From the NCBI RefSeq assembly GCF_009936215.1, contig NZ_AP019551.1, positions 837,501-901,500 of the forward strand: a stretch of 64,000 nt of DNA. The letters run 5' to 3'. Each line of letters begins with the position of its first letter. Within the stretch, counting starts at the first letter, position 1. The notes under the pieces were generated by a model, which did no database searches, was not told where the DNA came from, and saw only the letters and a program-made list of their open reading frames with translations. Shown piece after piece: positions 35,848-44,223 of this stretch. The DNA is from Athalassotoga saccharophila (GTDB taxonomy: Bacteria; Thermotogota; Thermotogae; Mesoaciditogales; Mesoaciditogaceae). A program made the position numbers and the translations under genes.

Positions 35848-36044
35848 CTACCGGCCACCCGCCACGTGCTATTTTGCTGATTACCGATCACGCTTTACTG
35901 TTTTTTCTACATGCTACCGGCTACAAGCCATGCGCTTGTTTTTGCTGTTCACCAATCTTGGCACGCATCTTGCTAAGTACAATTGAGAAGTCTTTTTGGT
36001 GGCCACCGAAAGATAGATCAAAGATCGATAAGGGGTGATAGGAA
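35848..36044 (+). other. Non-coding intergenic mosaic
   Basis: No gene seen. It holds repeated short words (CCACGTGCTA twice, CATGCTACC, TGATTACCGATCACGCTTTAC) and copy 2 of the 45-bp repeat. The 21-base word at 35878-35898 recurs with two mismatches at 45860-45880. Confidence 0.6.
35932..35976 (+). repeat. 45-bp intergenic repeat, copy 2
   Basis: Exact second copy of 34675-34719, again upstream (about 70 bases) of a small secreted-protein gene. Confidence 0.9.
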
Positions 36045-36755
36045 ATGAAAAAAGTTATACTGTTGGGTATGCTTGCGCTGCTCGTTGTCGGGGTAATAGG
36101 CATTGCACAAACTAATATCCCAATCTTTACATGGAATACAACCCAGAATTCTTGGGTACAGGTTACTAACACCGTATTCGCATCTGCAACCGGAGAAAAT
36201 ACCTGGTCGACCGGCGGACTTGCGACATCTGTTCAGGTTCCAAACGTAGGTTACTTCATCGTACTTCCAGCAACTCCGACATGGTTCGAACTTCCAAGGA
36301 TAAACTGGACACTCAACGTCAGCCAGTGGATATACATAAGCATTCAATATCTTAATTACATCATGCATGTTGATATACCGGGAGATTACACCCTCGACAG
36401 TTTCACAATTCATGTAATGACAAACGGTGGAGTTTTTGCCTACTTCCGGACGGGAGGAAATCTCAGCGGTGGACCTTCTGGGGCCGGATCTATTCCGACA
36501 TGGCTTGGATACAAAGTTGATGACGCAAGTGTGCCAGGAGTTGGGCTTCCGGCAAATGGTGCAAACAACAGTTTCTGGTATGATATGGCATACATAAATG
36601 CGAATTACGGATCCCCAGCGCAAAAGATAACACTTTATGGTCCCAACTATTGGGAACATACATTCTACGGATGGCTTGGCTTCAGGGTAAATTACCAACA
36701 GCCAAAAGGTCAATATTCGACATATCTTGACATATTCATTCAATCCGATCCATAA
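36045..36755 (+). CDS. Small secreted protein, paralogue family member 3
   Basis: Exported protein of 236 residues; signal peptide about 1-21 (ending IAQ). It carries IFTWNTTQNSWVQV, then INWTLNVSQWIYISIQYLNY and MHVDIPGDYTLDSFTIHVM, a Gly/Ser-rich loop GGNLSGGPSGAGS, and the C-terminal strand after PKGQYSTYLDIFIQSDP. Aromatic residues are abundant and there are no cysteines. No catalytic motif seen; a structural or adhesive surface role is likely. Ends in a strong hairpin terminator, so it may be made in larger amounts than the downstream genes. Confidence 0.7.
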   Translation: MKKVILLGMLALLVVGVIGIAQTNIPIFTWNTTQNSWVQVTNTVFASATGENTWSTGGLATSVQVPNVGYFIVLPATPTWFELPRINWTLNVSQWIYISIQYLNYIMHVDIPGDYTLDSFTIHVMTNGGVFAYFRTGGNLSGGPSGAGSIPTWLGYKVDDASVPGVGLPANGANNSFWYDMAYINANYGSPAQKITLYGPNYWEHTFYGWLGFRVNYQQPKGQYSTYLDIFIQSDP

Positions 36756-36770
36756 CATCTAAGTCTTTTC

Positions 36771-36795
36771 GAGGCCCCTTCGGGGGCCTCTTTGA
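36771..36795 (+). terminator. Hairpin terminator after the third secreted-protein gene
   Basis: Stem GAGGCCCC-TTCG-GGGGCCTC (36771-36790) with a TTCG tetraloop, followed by TTTG. The flanking CTTTTC/GAAAAG can extend the stem. The T-run is short, so it may be a partial terminator or an mRNA-stabilising hairpin. Confidence 0.7.
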
Positions 36796-36811
36796 AAAGA
36801 GGATGGAGGAT

Positions 36812-37144
36812 ATGAGAAAAGAGATTTTGACAATTTTAATCCTTACGATTTTGGCGTCCGTTGTTATTTCTCAGAGTATATCGATATACAGACGGACAAA
36901 CAACACATGAATCGAAGAGACAAATTCAAACATAGCATAAGCTCAGGGCTATAACCCATGGAATACAAATTGATACATAACCTTGGATAATTCATATATT
37001 TTGCCAAAGATATATCTAAGCACCGAAATAGTTCAATGGATCTTCGTCTCAATTCAATATCTTAACTATTACATCCATGCCAGCATGCCGGGGGATTACA
37101 CGACGGGATTGACCATAATATCGGTAATCAATCTCAGAAAATAA
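36812..37144 (+). pseudogene. Decayed fourth paralogue of the small secreted-protein family
   Basis: A 110-codon frame from ATG 36812 (signal peptide ILTILILTILASVVIS) to TAA 37142-37144, interrupted by in-frame stops TGA 36908, TAA 36938 and TGA 36971. Without shifting frame it continues into WIFVSIQYLNYYIHASMPGD, clearly matching IYISIQYLNYIMHVDIPGD of the intact gene at 36045. The frame is thus intact apart from stops, but it ends early, without the C-terminal half. Three stops of two kinds argue for decay rather than recoding. Confidence 0.85.
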
Positions 37145-37190
37145 CGAATGGCAAATAGAGTTTTAAAGAAAGGAAAGGGGTGAGAGAAGG

Positions 37191-38831
37191 ATGAAAAAGT
37201 TATCGATATTTGCAATCTTAACCTGCCTTGCGATAAGCGCTTTTTCTGTTACCTACAATCTTGGACTGAGTCCTCTTAAGACAGAAGTCGAGATGTACCC
37301 CGGAGACATTCAGACCTTTGAATTAAATCTTGTCAATGGCACACTTGCAGATGTGAATTATCAACTTGAGATCGGCGCATTCATGCTTGACAAAAATGGT
37401 GCCTATATATATCTTACGAAAGATTCTACTTACACTTTCTCCTGCGCAAAATGGATAAAATTTCCCAACAACGAAACTAACGTTAACGTTCGCGCATTGC
37501 AAACGTCCAAAATTCAGGTTAGCATTGAAGTCCCGCGATCTGTAAGATATGGCGGTGATTATTACGCCATGATATGGGCAAATTTCATACCAAAGGAGAA
37601 CACGCCCACATCTTCAAATGCGACGGGTACCGGAATTTCGATAGAAAGACGCTTTAGGTTCGGAAGCATAGTCCACGTTACGGTCAAAGGAAGGCCTGCG
37701 AATTCAAAATTGACGTTAGACAAGATAGAAATCGTGAATTTGGATGTAATGGCAACTTCAACGCAAAGAGGCTTAAGAAAAAGAGGCTTAAGAATAAGTG
37801 CGATCGTCAAAAATTCTGGCGATACCTCATTTAGACCGACGGGCGATTATCTTATCATTTCTTCCGACAACAAAGTCTGGGGCAGAGGAGATCTTATGAT
37901 GGATCGTACAGATCTTGTCATGCCTCAAATAGAAAGAGAGATGTACGCGCTTTACGATAGGTCTTTGCCGGCCGGCGAGTACACGGTCAAGATAAATTTA
38001 AAATCTGGAGAAAGATTCTTAAATCATAAAGAGGAAACCTTTTCTATAGTAGAGTCTACATCTTCATCTAAACCTTTAGACGTCAATGTTTTGCTCTCAC
38101 CTTCTGAAATAACGGGCGATGTTAAGGCAGGCAGAAATCAAATGGGAAAGTTCGAACTTTCAAACAGGGAATTTTCGACGATATCAGCCACGATCGACGC
38201 GGTTACGCTTTCTATGGACGAAAATGGCTACTGGATCTTTGGATCTCGAATCGATGACGTTAAATTGTATCCCGATAACTTTACCCTAAGAGAGGATCAA
38301 AAAAGAGTCATTCCTTTCTCATACAAAGTGTCGCAAGACGCGACAGGTCTTTACGCGTTCGCCTTAAGAATAAAAACATCGGCCGAAAATTCTTCAAACC
38401 TTTCTACCTTTTATATTCCCGTTATGATGAGAATAATCGGAACGACACGATACGGCTTTGAAATAACGAATGTGGAAAAGATAATGCCTTCAACGCCAAC
38501 GGACAAAGCATTTTTGAGAGTGTGGATAAAAAATACCGGAAATACCTTCACCAATTTCAACATAATTTACGACATCGTAGATCCGCAGATGAATTATCTG
38601 ACACTTCAGGCACAGTATCTTTCGGAATCTGGATTTTCGATCTTCCCATCTATCGAGAGATATGTCGATATTCCCATAGGAAATTACAAAATATCCAAAG
38701 CCGGCGAATACCGTATTCCGATGATGATAACTTACAAAGGTGACAAGAATTCAAATCAGCAGATAAAGACCGAGATCACATTTGAGATAACCCAGGACGA
38801 TCTTGTCAGGATGGGAAGTGTTCAATCATGA
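37191..38831 (+). CDS. Exported Ig-like protein with internal duplication (WxLIP/DUF916-like)
   Basis: Exported protein of 546 residues, signal peptide about 1-19. Residues about 25-130 (LSPLKTEVEMYPGD, LDKNGAYIYLT, EVPRSVRYGGDYYAMIWA) resemble the peptidoglycan-binding Ig-like domain of WxL-interacting proteins. A second copy lies at about 300-400 (LLSPSEITGDVKAGRN, MDENGYWIFGS, KVSQDATGLYAFALRI), each followed by a further beta-sandwich region. No membrane anchor at the C-terminus, unlike Gram-positive DUF916 proteins, so it should be periplasmic or surface-bound. It overlaps the next gene by four bases; a chaperone or scaffold for the small secreted proteins is possible but unproven. Confidence 0.65.
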   Translation: MKKLSIFAILTCLAISAFSVTYNLGLSPLKTEVEMYPGDIQTFELNLVNGTLADVNYQLEIGAFMLDKNGAYIYLTKDSTYTFSCAKWIKFPNNETNVNVRALQTSKIQVSIEVPRSVRYGGDYYAMIWANFIPKENTPTSSNATGTGISIERRFRFGSIVHVTVKGRPANSKLTLDKIEIVNLDVMATSTQRGLRKRGLRISAIVKNSGDTSFRPTGDYLIISSDNKVWGRGDLMMDRTDLVMPQIEREMYALYDRSLPAGEYTVKINLKSGERFLNHKEETFSIVESTSSSKPLDVNVLLSPSEITGDVKAGRNQMGKFELSNREFSTISATIDAVTLSMDENGYWIFGSRIDDVKLYPDNFTLREDQKRVIPFSYKVSQDATGLYAFALRIKTSAENSSNLSTFYIPVMMRIIGTTRYGFEITNVEKIMPSTPTDKAFLRVWIKNTGNTFTNFNIIYDIVDPQMNYLTLQAQYLSESGFSIFPSIERYVDIPIGNYKISKAGEYRIPMMITYKGDKNSNQQIKTEITFEITQDDLVRMGSVQS

Positions 38832-39958
38832 AAAAGATTATCATTTTGTCTATTTTTTTGATAATTTCAATTTCCATTTTTGGAAAACTTATAAATGAAT
38901 CCTTTTTTGAAATGGATCTCAGACAGGCGCTAAGCCAGATCTCTTACGATACGGGCGAGACCATAATAGCAGATGATTCCGTTGGAGGGTACGTGACAAT
39001 AGATCTAAAAAATGTAACCATCGATCAGGCGCTCAACCTTTTGCTTTTGGCCGGGGGATATTCGTGGACAAAGATAAATGGAGTATATTTTGTTTCTTTG
39101 GCGACCCCATCGAGCGATAAATTCATGTACTTTTCAACGACAACAAAGTACAAAAGCCTAAATTATAAAGCATCCGATATAGTGTCTCTGCTTCCTGCCT
39201 ACATGAGAAAGTACGTAAACACATCGGGCGATCCTTATGTCCTGACGGTAACCGCTCCAAAGGATATGTCGGATAAGATAATTTCTTTGATAAAGACTTT
39301 AGATCTTCCGAAAAGGGAAGTGGAACTTGAGATAACCGTTGTCGAAACTGACGAGAATACATTTAGAAAATGGGAAAGAAACTGGGTATATAACTCAACA
39401 TCAACGGGTACGGCAAGTTACTTTTCGATATCCAACGAATGGTTCACAACAAACATTTTAACTCCTCTCGGACTTTTCTCTGGTAGTTTCAATCTAAACA
39501 AGTCAAGTGAAGATCTCAAACTTCTTTCTCAATCAAATGTAAAGGCTATAAACGGAATGCAGTCCAAGATCTTTTCCAAAACGATAAGATCTTACCAGTA
39601 CGTGCTTAACGGGAATACTTATTACAAAGAGATCCCGATAGGAATCGAGACGACTATTACACCAACCATAATGGGCGACAAAGTCGTACTTGATGTTTTG
39701 GAAGCGCTTTATTCGTCTGAAGATGTAGGTCAGGATATTCCCACCGCCGTTCAGCAGGGCATTCAAACGTCCATAGCGATCCCCGTCGGAGGAAGAATAT
39801 CCGTTGCGGCGATGAGTTTTACATCTCTTTCGTCCGTTGAATCGAAGATACCCGTGCTTGGAGACATACCGATAATCGGAAAATTTTTTACCCAGTTGGA
39901 TTACAAAGATGTTCTCAAGCGTGTGATCCTCTTTGTCTCGGTAAAGGCAGGTGAGTAA
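38828..39958 (+). CDS. Short secretin (type II/III secretion outer-membrane pore)
   Basis: Exported protein of 376 residues: signal peptide 1-19, secretin N0/STN domain (about 25-80, FFEMDLRQALSQIS and TIDQALNLLLL), an N1-type domain (about 105-165, ending IKTLDLPKREVELEITV) and a compact secretin domain with the hallmark VPVLGDIPIIGKFF near the C-terminus. It is much shorter than GspD or PilQ and lacks extra N domains. Its export partner genes (ATPase, inner-membrane platform, pilins) are absent nearby. It would make an outer-membrane channel, perhaps for the small secreted proteins upstream. Confidence 0.85.
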   Translation: MKKIIILSIFLIISISIFGKLINESFFEMDLRQALSQISYDTGETIIADDSVGGYVTIDLKNVTIDQALNLLLLAGGYSWTKINGVYFVSLATPSSDKFMYFSTTTKYKSLNYKASDIVSLLPAYMRKYVNTSGDPYVLTVTAPKDMSDKIISLIKTLDLPKREVELEITVVETDENTFRKWERNWVYNSTSTGTASYFSISNEWFTTNILTPLGLFSGSFNLNKSSEDLKLLSQSNVKAINGMQSKIFSKTIRSYQYVLNGNTYYKEIPIGIETTITPTIMGDKVVLDVLEALYSSEDVGQDIPTAVQQGIQTSIAIPVGGRISVAAMSFTSLSSVESKIPVLGDIPIIGKFFTQLDYKDVLKRVILFVSVKAGE

Positions 39959-39959
39959 G

Positions 39960-41345
39960 ATGAAAAGATTGACATATTTAGCGATAATTCTCATCTCGAC
40001 AATTGCCTTTGGAATTGATTTTTCCTTTTCAGGTGCCGATCTAAGAAATGCGATAAATGACATAGCGAGAACTTACAACATTCAGGTCATACTTGCAGAT
40101 GATGTGACGGGCACCGTCGATATGACCTTTCAATCTTCAAACTTTGAAGATGCCTTGCAGAAAGTGCTCATGTCTACCAATTACGCCTTTGCAAAGGTTG
40201 GAAATGTATATCTTGTCGGAAGCATGAATTCGCCCGACAAGGTTCGCGCAACGATTTACAAACCATCCATGATCTTTCTGAAATACGTTAGTGCCAAGGT
40301 TACCTATGACCTTTTGGGAGTACTTTCGAAATACGTACTTTACTCGCCCAATTCGAATATTTTACTCGTAGATGCGGATGATCAGACAAAGAATGAAATA
40401 GCAAGTATGATTTCTCAGATAGATCTTCCGAATGAAAATAGATTTTTCTATTACGAAATCCATGAGATGAATTCAGACGAATATCAAAGATTCAGACAGA
40501 TAGAACAGATAAACAAGTCGGGAATTTTAACATTTTCCGGCACTTCCTTTGAGATTTTCAGGGAGATAATGAAGATAAATGGTAAGAGCGATATATTCGG
40601 CAATATCACAATTCAAACAATCGGAGAAGGGACTGTGAATTTGGCAGATCCGAAATTTGCGATGAAAGTTAAATCGAACCAGAACACGGTAAATGTCTCT
40701 TTAATAACAAGCACTAATGCGATCCAGATCCCTTTGAGCGATCAGAACAGCCGTGCGGTGGCAAGTGCCCAGAGTGGAGGAAAGAATTTCCTTGTTTTCA
40801 TAGGCTTTGCCGACAACATAAAGTCTGATTTTGCACTTGAAAGTCAAAAAGCACAAAACAAACTTGGGTTGAATCTCTTTTACGATCAGACTAATTCCAA
40901 AATACTCAGCAGCGTAAGTTATGGATCGACAGAACTTTCTATAATTGGAGAGATTTACAACTTCCGTACTTCTCAGGGAACGACTGGAATCTTTGTCGGA
41001 GTTGAGGGTAATCTTATAGATCAGATGTACGGTAAAATCGTTTTAGGCCTTGAAAATATGACTCCAATGGTGAAATTCGGAATCAAAGATACAACATCGA
41101 TCGGATTTTTAATGCTAAGGGGAGAACTTTGGAACGAGATGACTTTAAATGGGATAAATCCGTTTAAAGTTTCTGCGGGTGTGGGAATGGATCTTTGGAA
41201 TATAGAGGTGTTCGGTGGGATAAGGGGGGAATTACAAACTGCCGGACCTTACATAGAGATAGGCCTGAACTACGAATGGATTCGGGCAAAAATTTTGTGG
41301 GCAAATGGTTATACCTTTGGAGGAGGCATAACCATGAGTTGGTGA
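39960..41345 (+). CDS. Secretin paralogue with N0-N1 domains and a non-secretin beta-rich C-terminus
   Basis: Exported protein of 461 residues: signal peptide about 1-18, N0-type domain (FSGADLRNAINDIARTYNIQ, FEDALQKVL) and N1-type domain (VDADDQTKNEIASMISQID) closely parallel to the preceding secretin. After residue about 290 there is no secretin signature; instead repeated amphipathic strands (LGLNLFYDQ, STELSIIGEIYNF, GIFVGVEGNL, YGKIVLGLENM) ending in GGGITMSW, as in an outer-membrane barrel with terminal aromatic residue. ATG at 39960 follows GGCAGGTGAG. Unusual architecture; function unknown. Confidence 0.7.
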   Translation: MKRLTYLAIILISTIAFGIDFSFSGADLRNAINDIARTYNIQVILADDVTGTVDMTFQSSNFEDALQKVLMSTNYAFAKVGNVYLVGSMNSPDKVRATIYKPSMIFLKYVSAKVTYDLLGVLSKYVLYSPNSNILLVDADDQTKNEIASMISQIDLPNENRFFYYEIHEMNSDEYQRFRQIEQINKSGILTFSGTSFEIFREIMKINGKSDIFGNITIQTIGEGTVNLADPKFAMKVKSNQNTVNVSLITSTNAIQIPLSDQNSRAVASAQSGGKNFLVFIGFADNIKSDFALESQKAQNKLGLNLFYDQTNSKILSSVSYGSTELSIIGEIYNFRTSQGTTGIFVGVEGNLIDQMYGKIVLGLENMTPMVKFGIKDTTSIGFLMLRGELWNEMTLNGINPFKVSAGVGMDLWNIEVFGGIRGELQTAGPYIEIGLNYEWIRAKILWANGYTFGGGITMSW

Positions 41346-41371
41346 GAAGTTCGTCTTTCTCTACCCCCACT

Positions 41372-41397
41372 GTGGCCGTGAAAACGGCCACTTTTTT
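41372..41397 (+). terminator. Terminator of the secretin locus
   Basis: Stem GTGGCCGT-GAAA-ACGGCCAC (41372-41391) followed by TTTTTT, a textbook Rho-independent terminator 27 bases after the last gene of the locus. Confidence 0.92.
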
Positions 41398-41451
41398 CGA
41401 CCACTTCACTTTTGAAAAAAATTGTTATATACTCTAAATCGATATTGACAT

Positions 41452-42372
41452 TTGAATTCTTATTTTGTGGGAGGATTGCGTATAGAAAAAAATTCTCAGT
41501 CTAAATTTTTACCTTTACTTTTGCTTTCATTGCTCGTTGTGGTGTGGGGAACCACCTTTCCAATAGAAAAGATAATGCTTGAGACACTTTCTCCTTTTTC
41601 TTTAAACCTCTTCAGATTTTTGATCGCCGATGCGGTAATGCTTATCATCTTTTTTCCATCCATAAAGCGCGATTTTCTTTCGGTGTGGCAATCTGGCCTT
41701 TTACTCGGCATTACGATGGGGGCTGGCTTTGTGTTTCAGACATGGGGCCTTGTCTATACAACGCCTGCCAAAAGTGGATTTATAACCTCGATGTACGTTG
41801 TATTTGCTCCAATTCTGTCATTCATATTCGAAAAGACAAAGGTGAGTGTGCACACAATCCTCGCCCTAATAATCGCGACTTCGGGAATATATTTGACAGA
41901 ACTTTCCGGAAGAATTTTTGAGATGAATTTCGGAGATTTTTTAACCTTTCTGTGTGCGGTAGCCTTTGCCTTTCAGGTACTTTTGATGACTGTTCTTACG
42001 AAAAAGCATGAGGGCAAAGAGATAACCCTGACATTTTACCAGTTTTTAGTGATAACTGTATTCAACCTTCCCTTTTACATTTTTTCAGGTCACAACGATA
42101 ATTGGAATCTTCCCGATGTGATCTTTATTCTCTATATGGCAATAGTTGCAAGCATAATTGGAATAATAATTCAGGCAAAGTATCAAAAACGCATAGGCAC
42201 GGTTTCCTCTTCGTTTATTTATGCCGGAGAGCCCGTTATGGCGACTGTATTTTCTGTCTTAATACTGAAATCAACTTTTTCTCAAACCGAGATCATTGGC
42301 TTTGCGATGATAACCTTTGCCGCGATATGGGCCCAGTTGTTCAATTTCTCCAGTTCAAGAAAGGAACTGTGA
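41452..42372 (+). CDS. EamA/DMT-family transporter
   Basis: Ten-helix drug/metabolite-type permease of up to 306 residues with two EamA repeats (VVVWGTTFPIEKIMLE and SFIYAGEPVMATVFSVLIL are typical helix 1 and helix 9 segments). Substrate unknown; the family exports amino acids, nucleosides or drugs. The start is unclear: TTG at 41452 lacks a ribosome site, the TTG at 41476 touches GGGAGGA, and the only codon at correct spacing from that site is ATA at 41482. Overlaps the convergent DUF6062 gene by 18 bases. Confidence 0.85.
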   Translation: MNSYFVGGLRIEKNSQSKFLPLLLLSLLVVVWGTTFPIEKIMLETLSPFSLNLFRFLIADAVMLIIFFPSIKRDFLSVWQSGLLLGITMGAGFVFQTWGLVYTTPAKSGFITSMYVVFAPILSFIFEKTKVSVHTILALIIATSGIYLTELSGRIFEMNFGDFLTFLCAVAFAFQVLLMTVLTKKHEGKEITLTFYQFLVITVFNLPFYIFSGHNDNWNLPDVIFILYMAIVASIIGIIIQAKYQKRIGTVSSSFIYAGEPVMATVFSVLILKSTFSQTEIIGFAMITFAAIWAQLFNFSSSRKEL

Positions 42373-42981
42373 AATTATTCTCCACGCCTCTCCTTCCATG
42401 ACAAAAATTGGCTCTTTGGAGTATCTGTAATCGTTTTTCCTTATGAATTCTTTTAAGGCATTTATAACTCTTTCCATCTTTGATATCTGAACTCTTTTGA
42501 AATTGGTATTTCTGTTTAACAATTCATTTGTGTGCGTGAGGCATACCATCGAGATCGAGTTCTCGTATCTTTTAAGTCTTTCTTCATTTGAGATGTACTG
42601 TGCAAAAAGGTCCAGATATCTTCTTTCTGCGCCTCTTTCTACCGCACACATCTGACAATTCTTCCCAAAATTTATCGATTCTCCATCCAAAGCGTGTATT
42701 ATTTCATCTGATATCGTCCCGTAAAGTACCGAGACGCCGAGTATGCCGAGTTCTGGATGGGCTCTCAGATGATCTTCGACCATTTTAAGATGCTTCGGAC
42801 AAAATCCGGGTCCGGATGAAAATTTTTTTCTCTCCGATGGATCGTTGACATTTTCGTAAAATAATGCATCTATGTTATCGTCCACACTCTCGACTGTTAA
42901 TTTGCATATTGGACATCCTACCTTATCGAGAAGTTCGTCTATCTTTCCAATCAGATATCCGGACTCTATTTCTTTTTTCAT
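42355..42981 (-). CDS. DUF6062-like cysteine-containing protein
   Basis: A 208-residue soluble protein of unknown function. It has paired CxxC-type motifs: GCPICKLT at the N-terminus, GPGFCPKHLKMVEDH and NCQMCAVERGAERRYLDLF, then MVCLTHTNELL. The Cys/His pattern (CPxC, FCxxH, CxxC, CxxH) suggests a metal- or redox-binding helical protein and matches the DUF6062 group. The gene stands alone, convergent with the DMT transporter and divergent in spacing from the ABC operon. Confidence 0.65.
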   Translation of the reverse strand: MKKEIESGYLIGKIDELLDKVGCPICKLTVESVDDNIDALFYENVNDPSERKKFSSGPGFCPKHLKMVEDHLRAHPELGILGVSVLYGTISDEIIHALDGESINFGKNCQMCAVERGAERRYLDLFAQYISNEERLKRYENSISMVCLTHTNELLNRNTNFKRVQISKMERVINALKEFIRKNDYRYSKEPIFVMEGEAWRIISQFLS

Positions 42982-43089
42982 ACTTCACCTCACTATAATT
43001 AAATTTTAAGCGCATGGCAGAATGCCGGCAAGACGACTTCGAAAATGGGCACTGGATCTTTACAAGAAGATATTTTCAGAGACTGTGGT

Positions 43090-43121
43090 TAATTAAAAAG
43101 TCCGGCATATAGCCGGACTTT
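43090..43121 (-). terminator. Terminator of the ABC exporter operon
   Basis: Minus strand: 10-bp stem AAAGTCCGGC / GCCGGACTTT (43121-43097) followed by TTAATT, directly after the permease stop. Confidence 0.9.
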
Positions 43122-43124
43122 GAT

Positions 43125-44219
43125 TCAATCTTGGATCAATTTTTGGAATGTGAATGTTGCCGCTAAAGATGTTACGATCGCAAAACCCGCGAGTATGGCA
43201 ACGTCAAACCATATGAAATTCCATCCCACGTTCAAAGTTATGACATTTCTTAGCGCATCTGCCGCATAGGTTAACGGGAAGATGTAGGCTATGTACTGCA
43301 TGAATTTTGGCATTTGCTGGATCGGGAAAAAGACGCCCGAGAAGAACATCATCGGGAAGGTTATGGTCGTCATCGTTATCATCGCCGTTTCCTGCTCTTT
43401 CATCGCCGCAGTTACCATGACACCAACTCCGATAAAACTGAACGTTCCCAAAAGCAACAAAAAGATGGTCCAAAGTAGAGAGGTGGCCGAAAATTGCACT
43501 CCAAAAAATAGCCATGAAATGACGAGAATTATCATCGCGGTGACAAATCCCCTTATTGTCTGGGCGAGTATTTTACCGACAACTATGCTCCCACGGCTTA
43601 TAGGCGTGACCATAACACCGTCCATTGTTCCAAGTTCCCTCTCGCGTGTTATTGCAGAAGCAAGGCCGGTCATTACACTCATTATCGCTATCATGGCCAT
43701 TAAACCCGGGACTGTGAAATCGTAATAGTTAAAATTAGTTCCATCGGCGTTTATCAAATTTGACTGAACTATATTCTGCTTTATATTTTGTGAGCCTGCC
43801 TGTCCAAACATATCGGAAAGCATTTGAGCCATCATTATTCCTGCCTGAGGATTCGCAGGACTTGGTATTACATCCATTGTGACAGGTCTGTTCAAGGCTA
43901 TTGAAAGAGAGAAATCTTTTGGAATTATTGCCCCGACCATTATCTTACCGCTCGCAAGGGCATCTATGAGATCCTGCTTCGAGTTGTAAAAGATCATTTT
44001 GTTCGTCTGAGATGCGGGAAGAGATTTTTCAACCTTTGAGTTGAAGATGAGATCCTGAGAATATATCCCTATATTTCCAGAATAGGATCCTCCCGTTTTT
44101 GGGAAGATAAAGCCCAACATTAACATCATTATGATTGGCATTAAAATCGAAAATACAACTCTTGTGCGTCCCCTTAAAAAGACCTTTAGGTCTTTCCATG
44201 CTATGTCCCATATTCGCAT
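43125..44219 (-). CDS. ABC-2 type transporter permease
   Basis: Membrane subunit of an ABC exporter, 364 residues: one N-terminal helix (about 22-42), a large extracytoplasmic domain (about 45-170), then five helices. The stretch ITRERELGTMDGVMVTPISRG is the conserved coupling region of ABC-2 permeases of the YhhJ/NatB kind. Works with the ATPase encoded five bases upstream. Substrate unknown; drug or lipid export under PadR control is common. Confidence 0.92.
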   Translation of the reverse strand: MRIWDIAWKDLKVFLRGRTRVVFSILMPIIMMLMLGFIFPKTGGSYSGNIGIYSQDLIFNSKVEKSLPASQTNKMIFYNSKQDLIDALASGKIMVGAIIPKDFSLSIALNRPVTMDVIPSPANPQAGIMMAQMLSDMFGQAGSQNIKQNIVQSNLINADGTNFNYYDFTVPGLMAMIAIMSVMTGLASAITRERELGTMDGVMVTPISRGSIVVGKILAQTIRGFVTAMIILVISWLFFGVQFSATSLLWTIFLLLLGTFSFIGVGVMVTAAMKEQETAMITMTTITFPMMFFSGVFFPIQQMPKFMQYIAYIFPLTYAADALRNVITLNVGWNFIWFDVAILAGFAIVTSLAATFTFQKLIQD

Positions 44220-44223
44220 ATTG

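Noticed and set aside
36018-36758. Minus-strand frame of about 246 codons opposite the third secreted-protein gene
   Set aside because: Cysteine-rich nonsense composition; the plus-strand gene has signal peptide, SD, paralogues and terminator.
36908-36973. Stop-codon recoding (selenocysteine or readthrough) in the broken paralogue
   Set aside because: Both TGA and TAA occur, no SECIS-like hairpin is seen, and intact paralogues do not have Cys at these positions.
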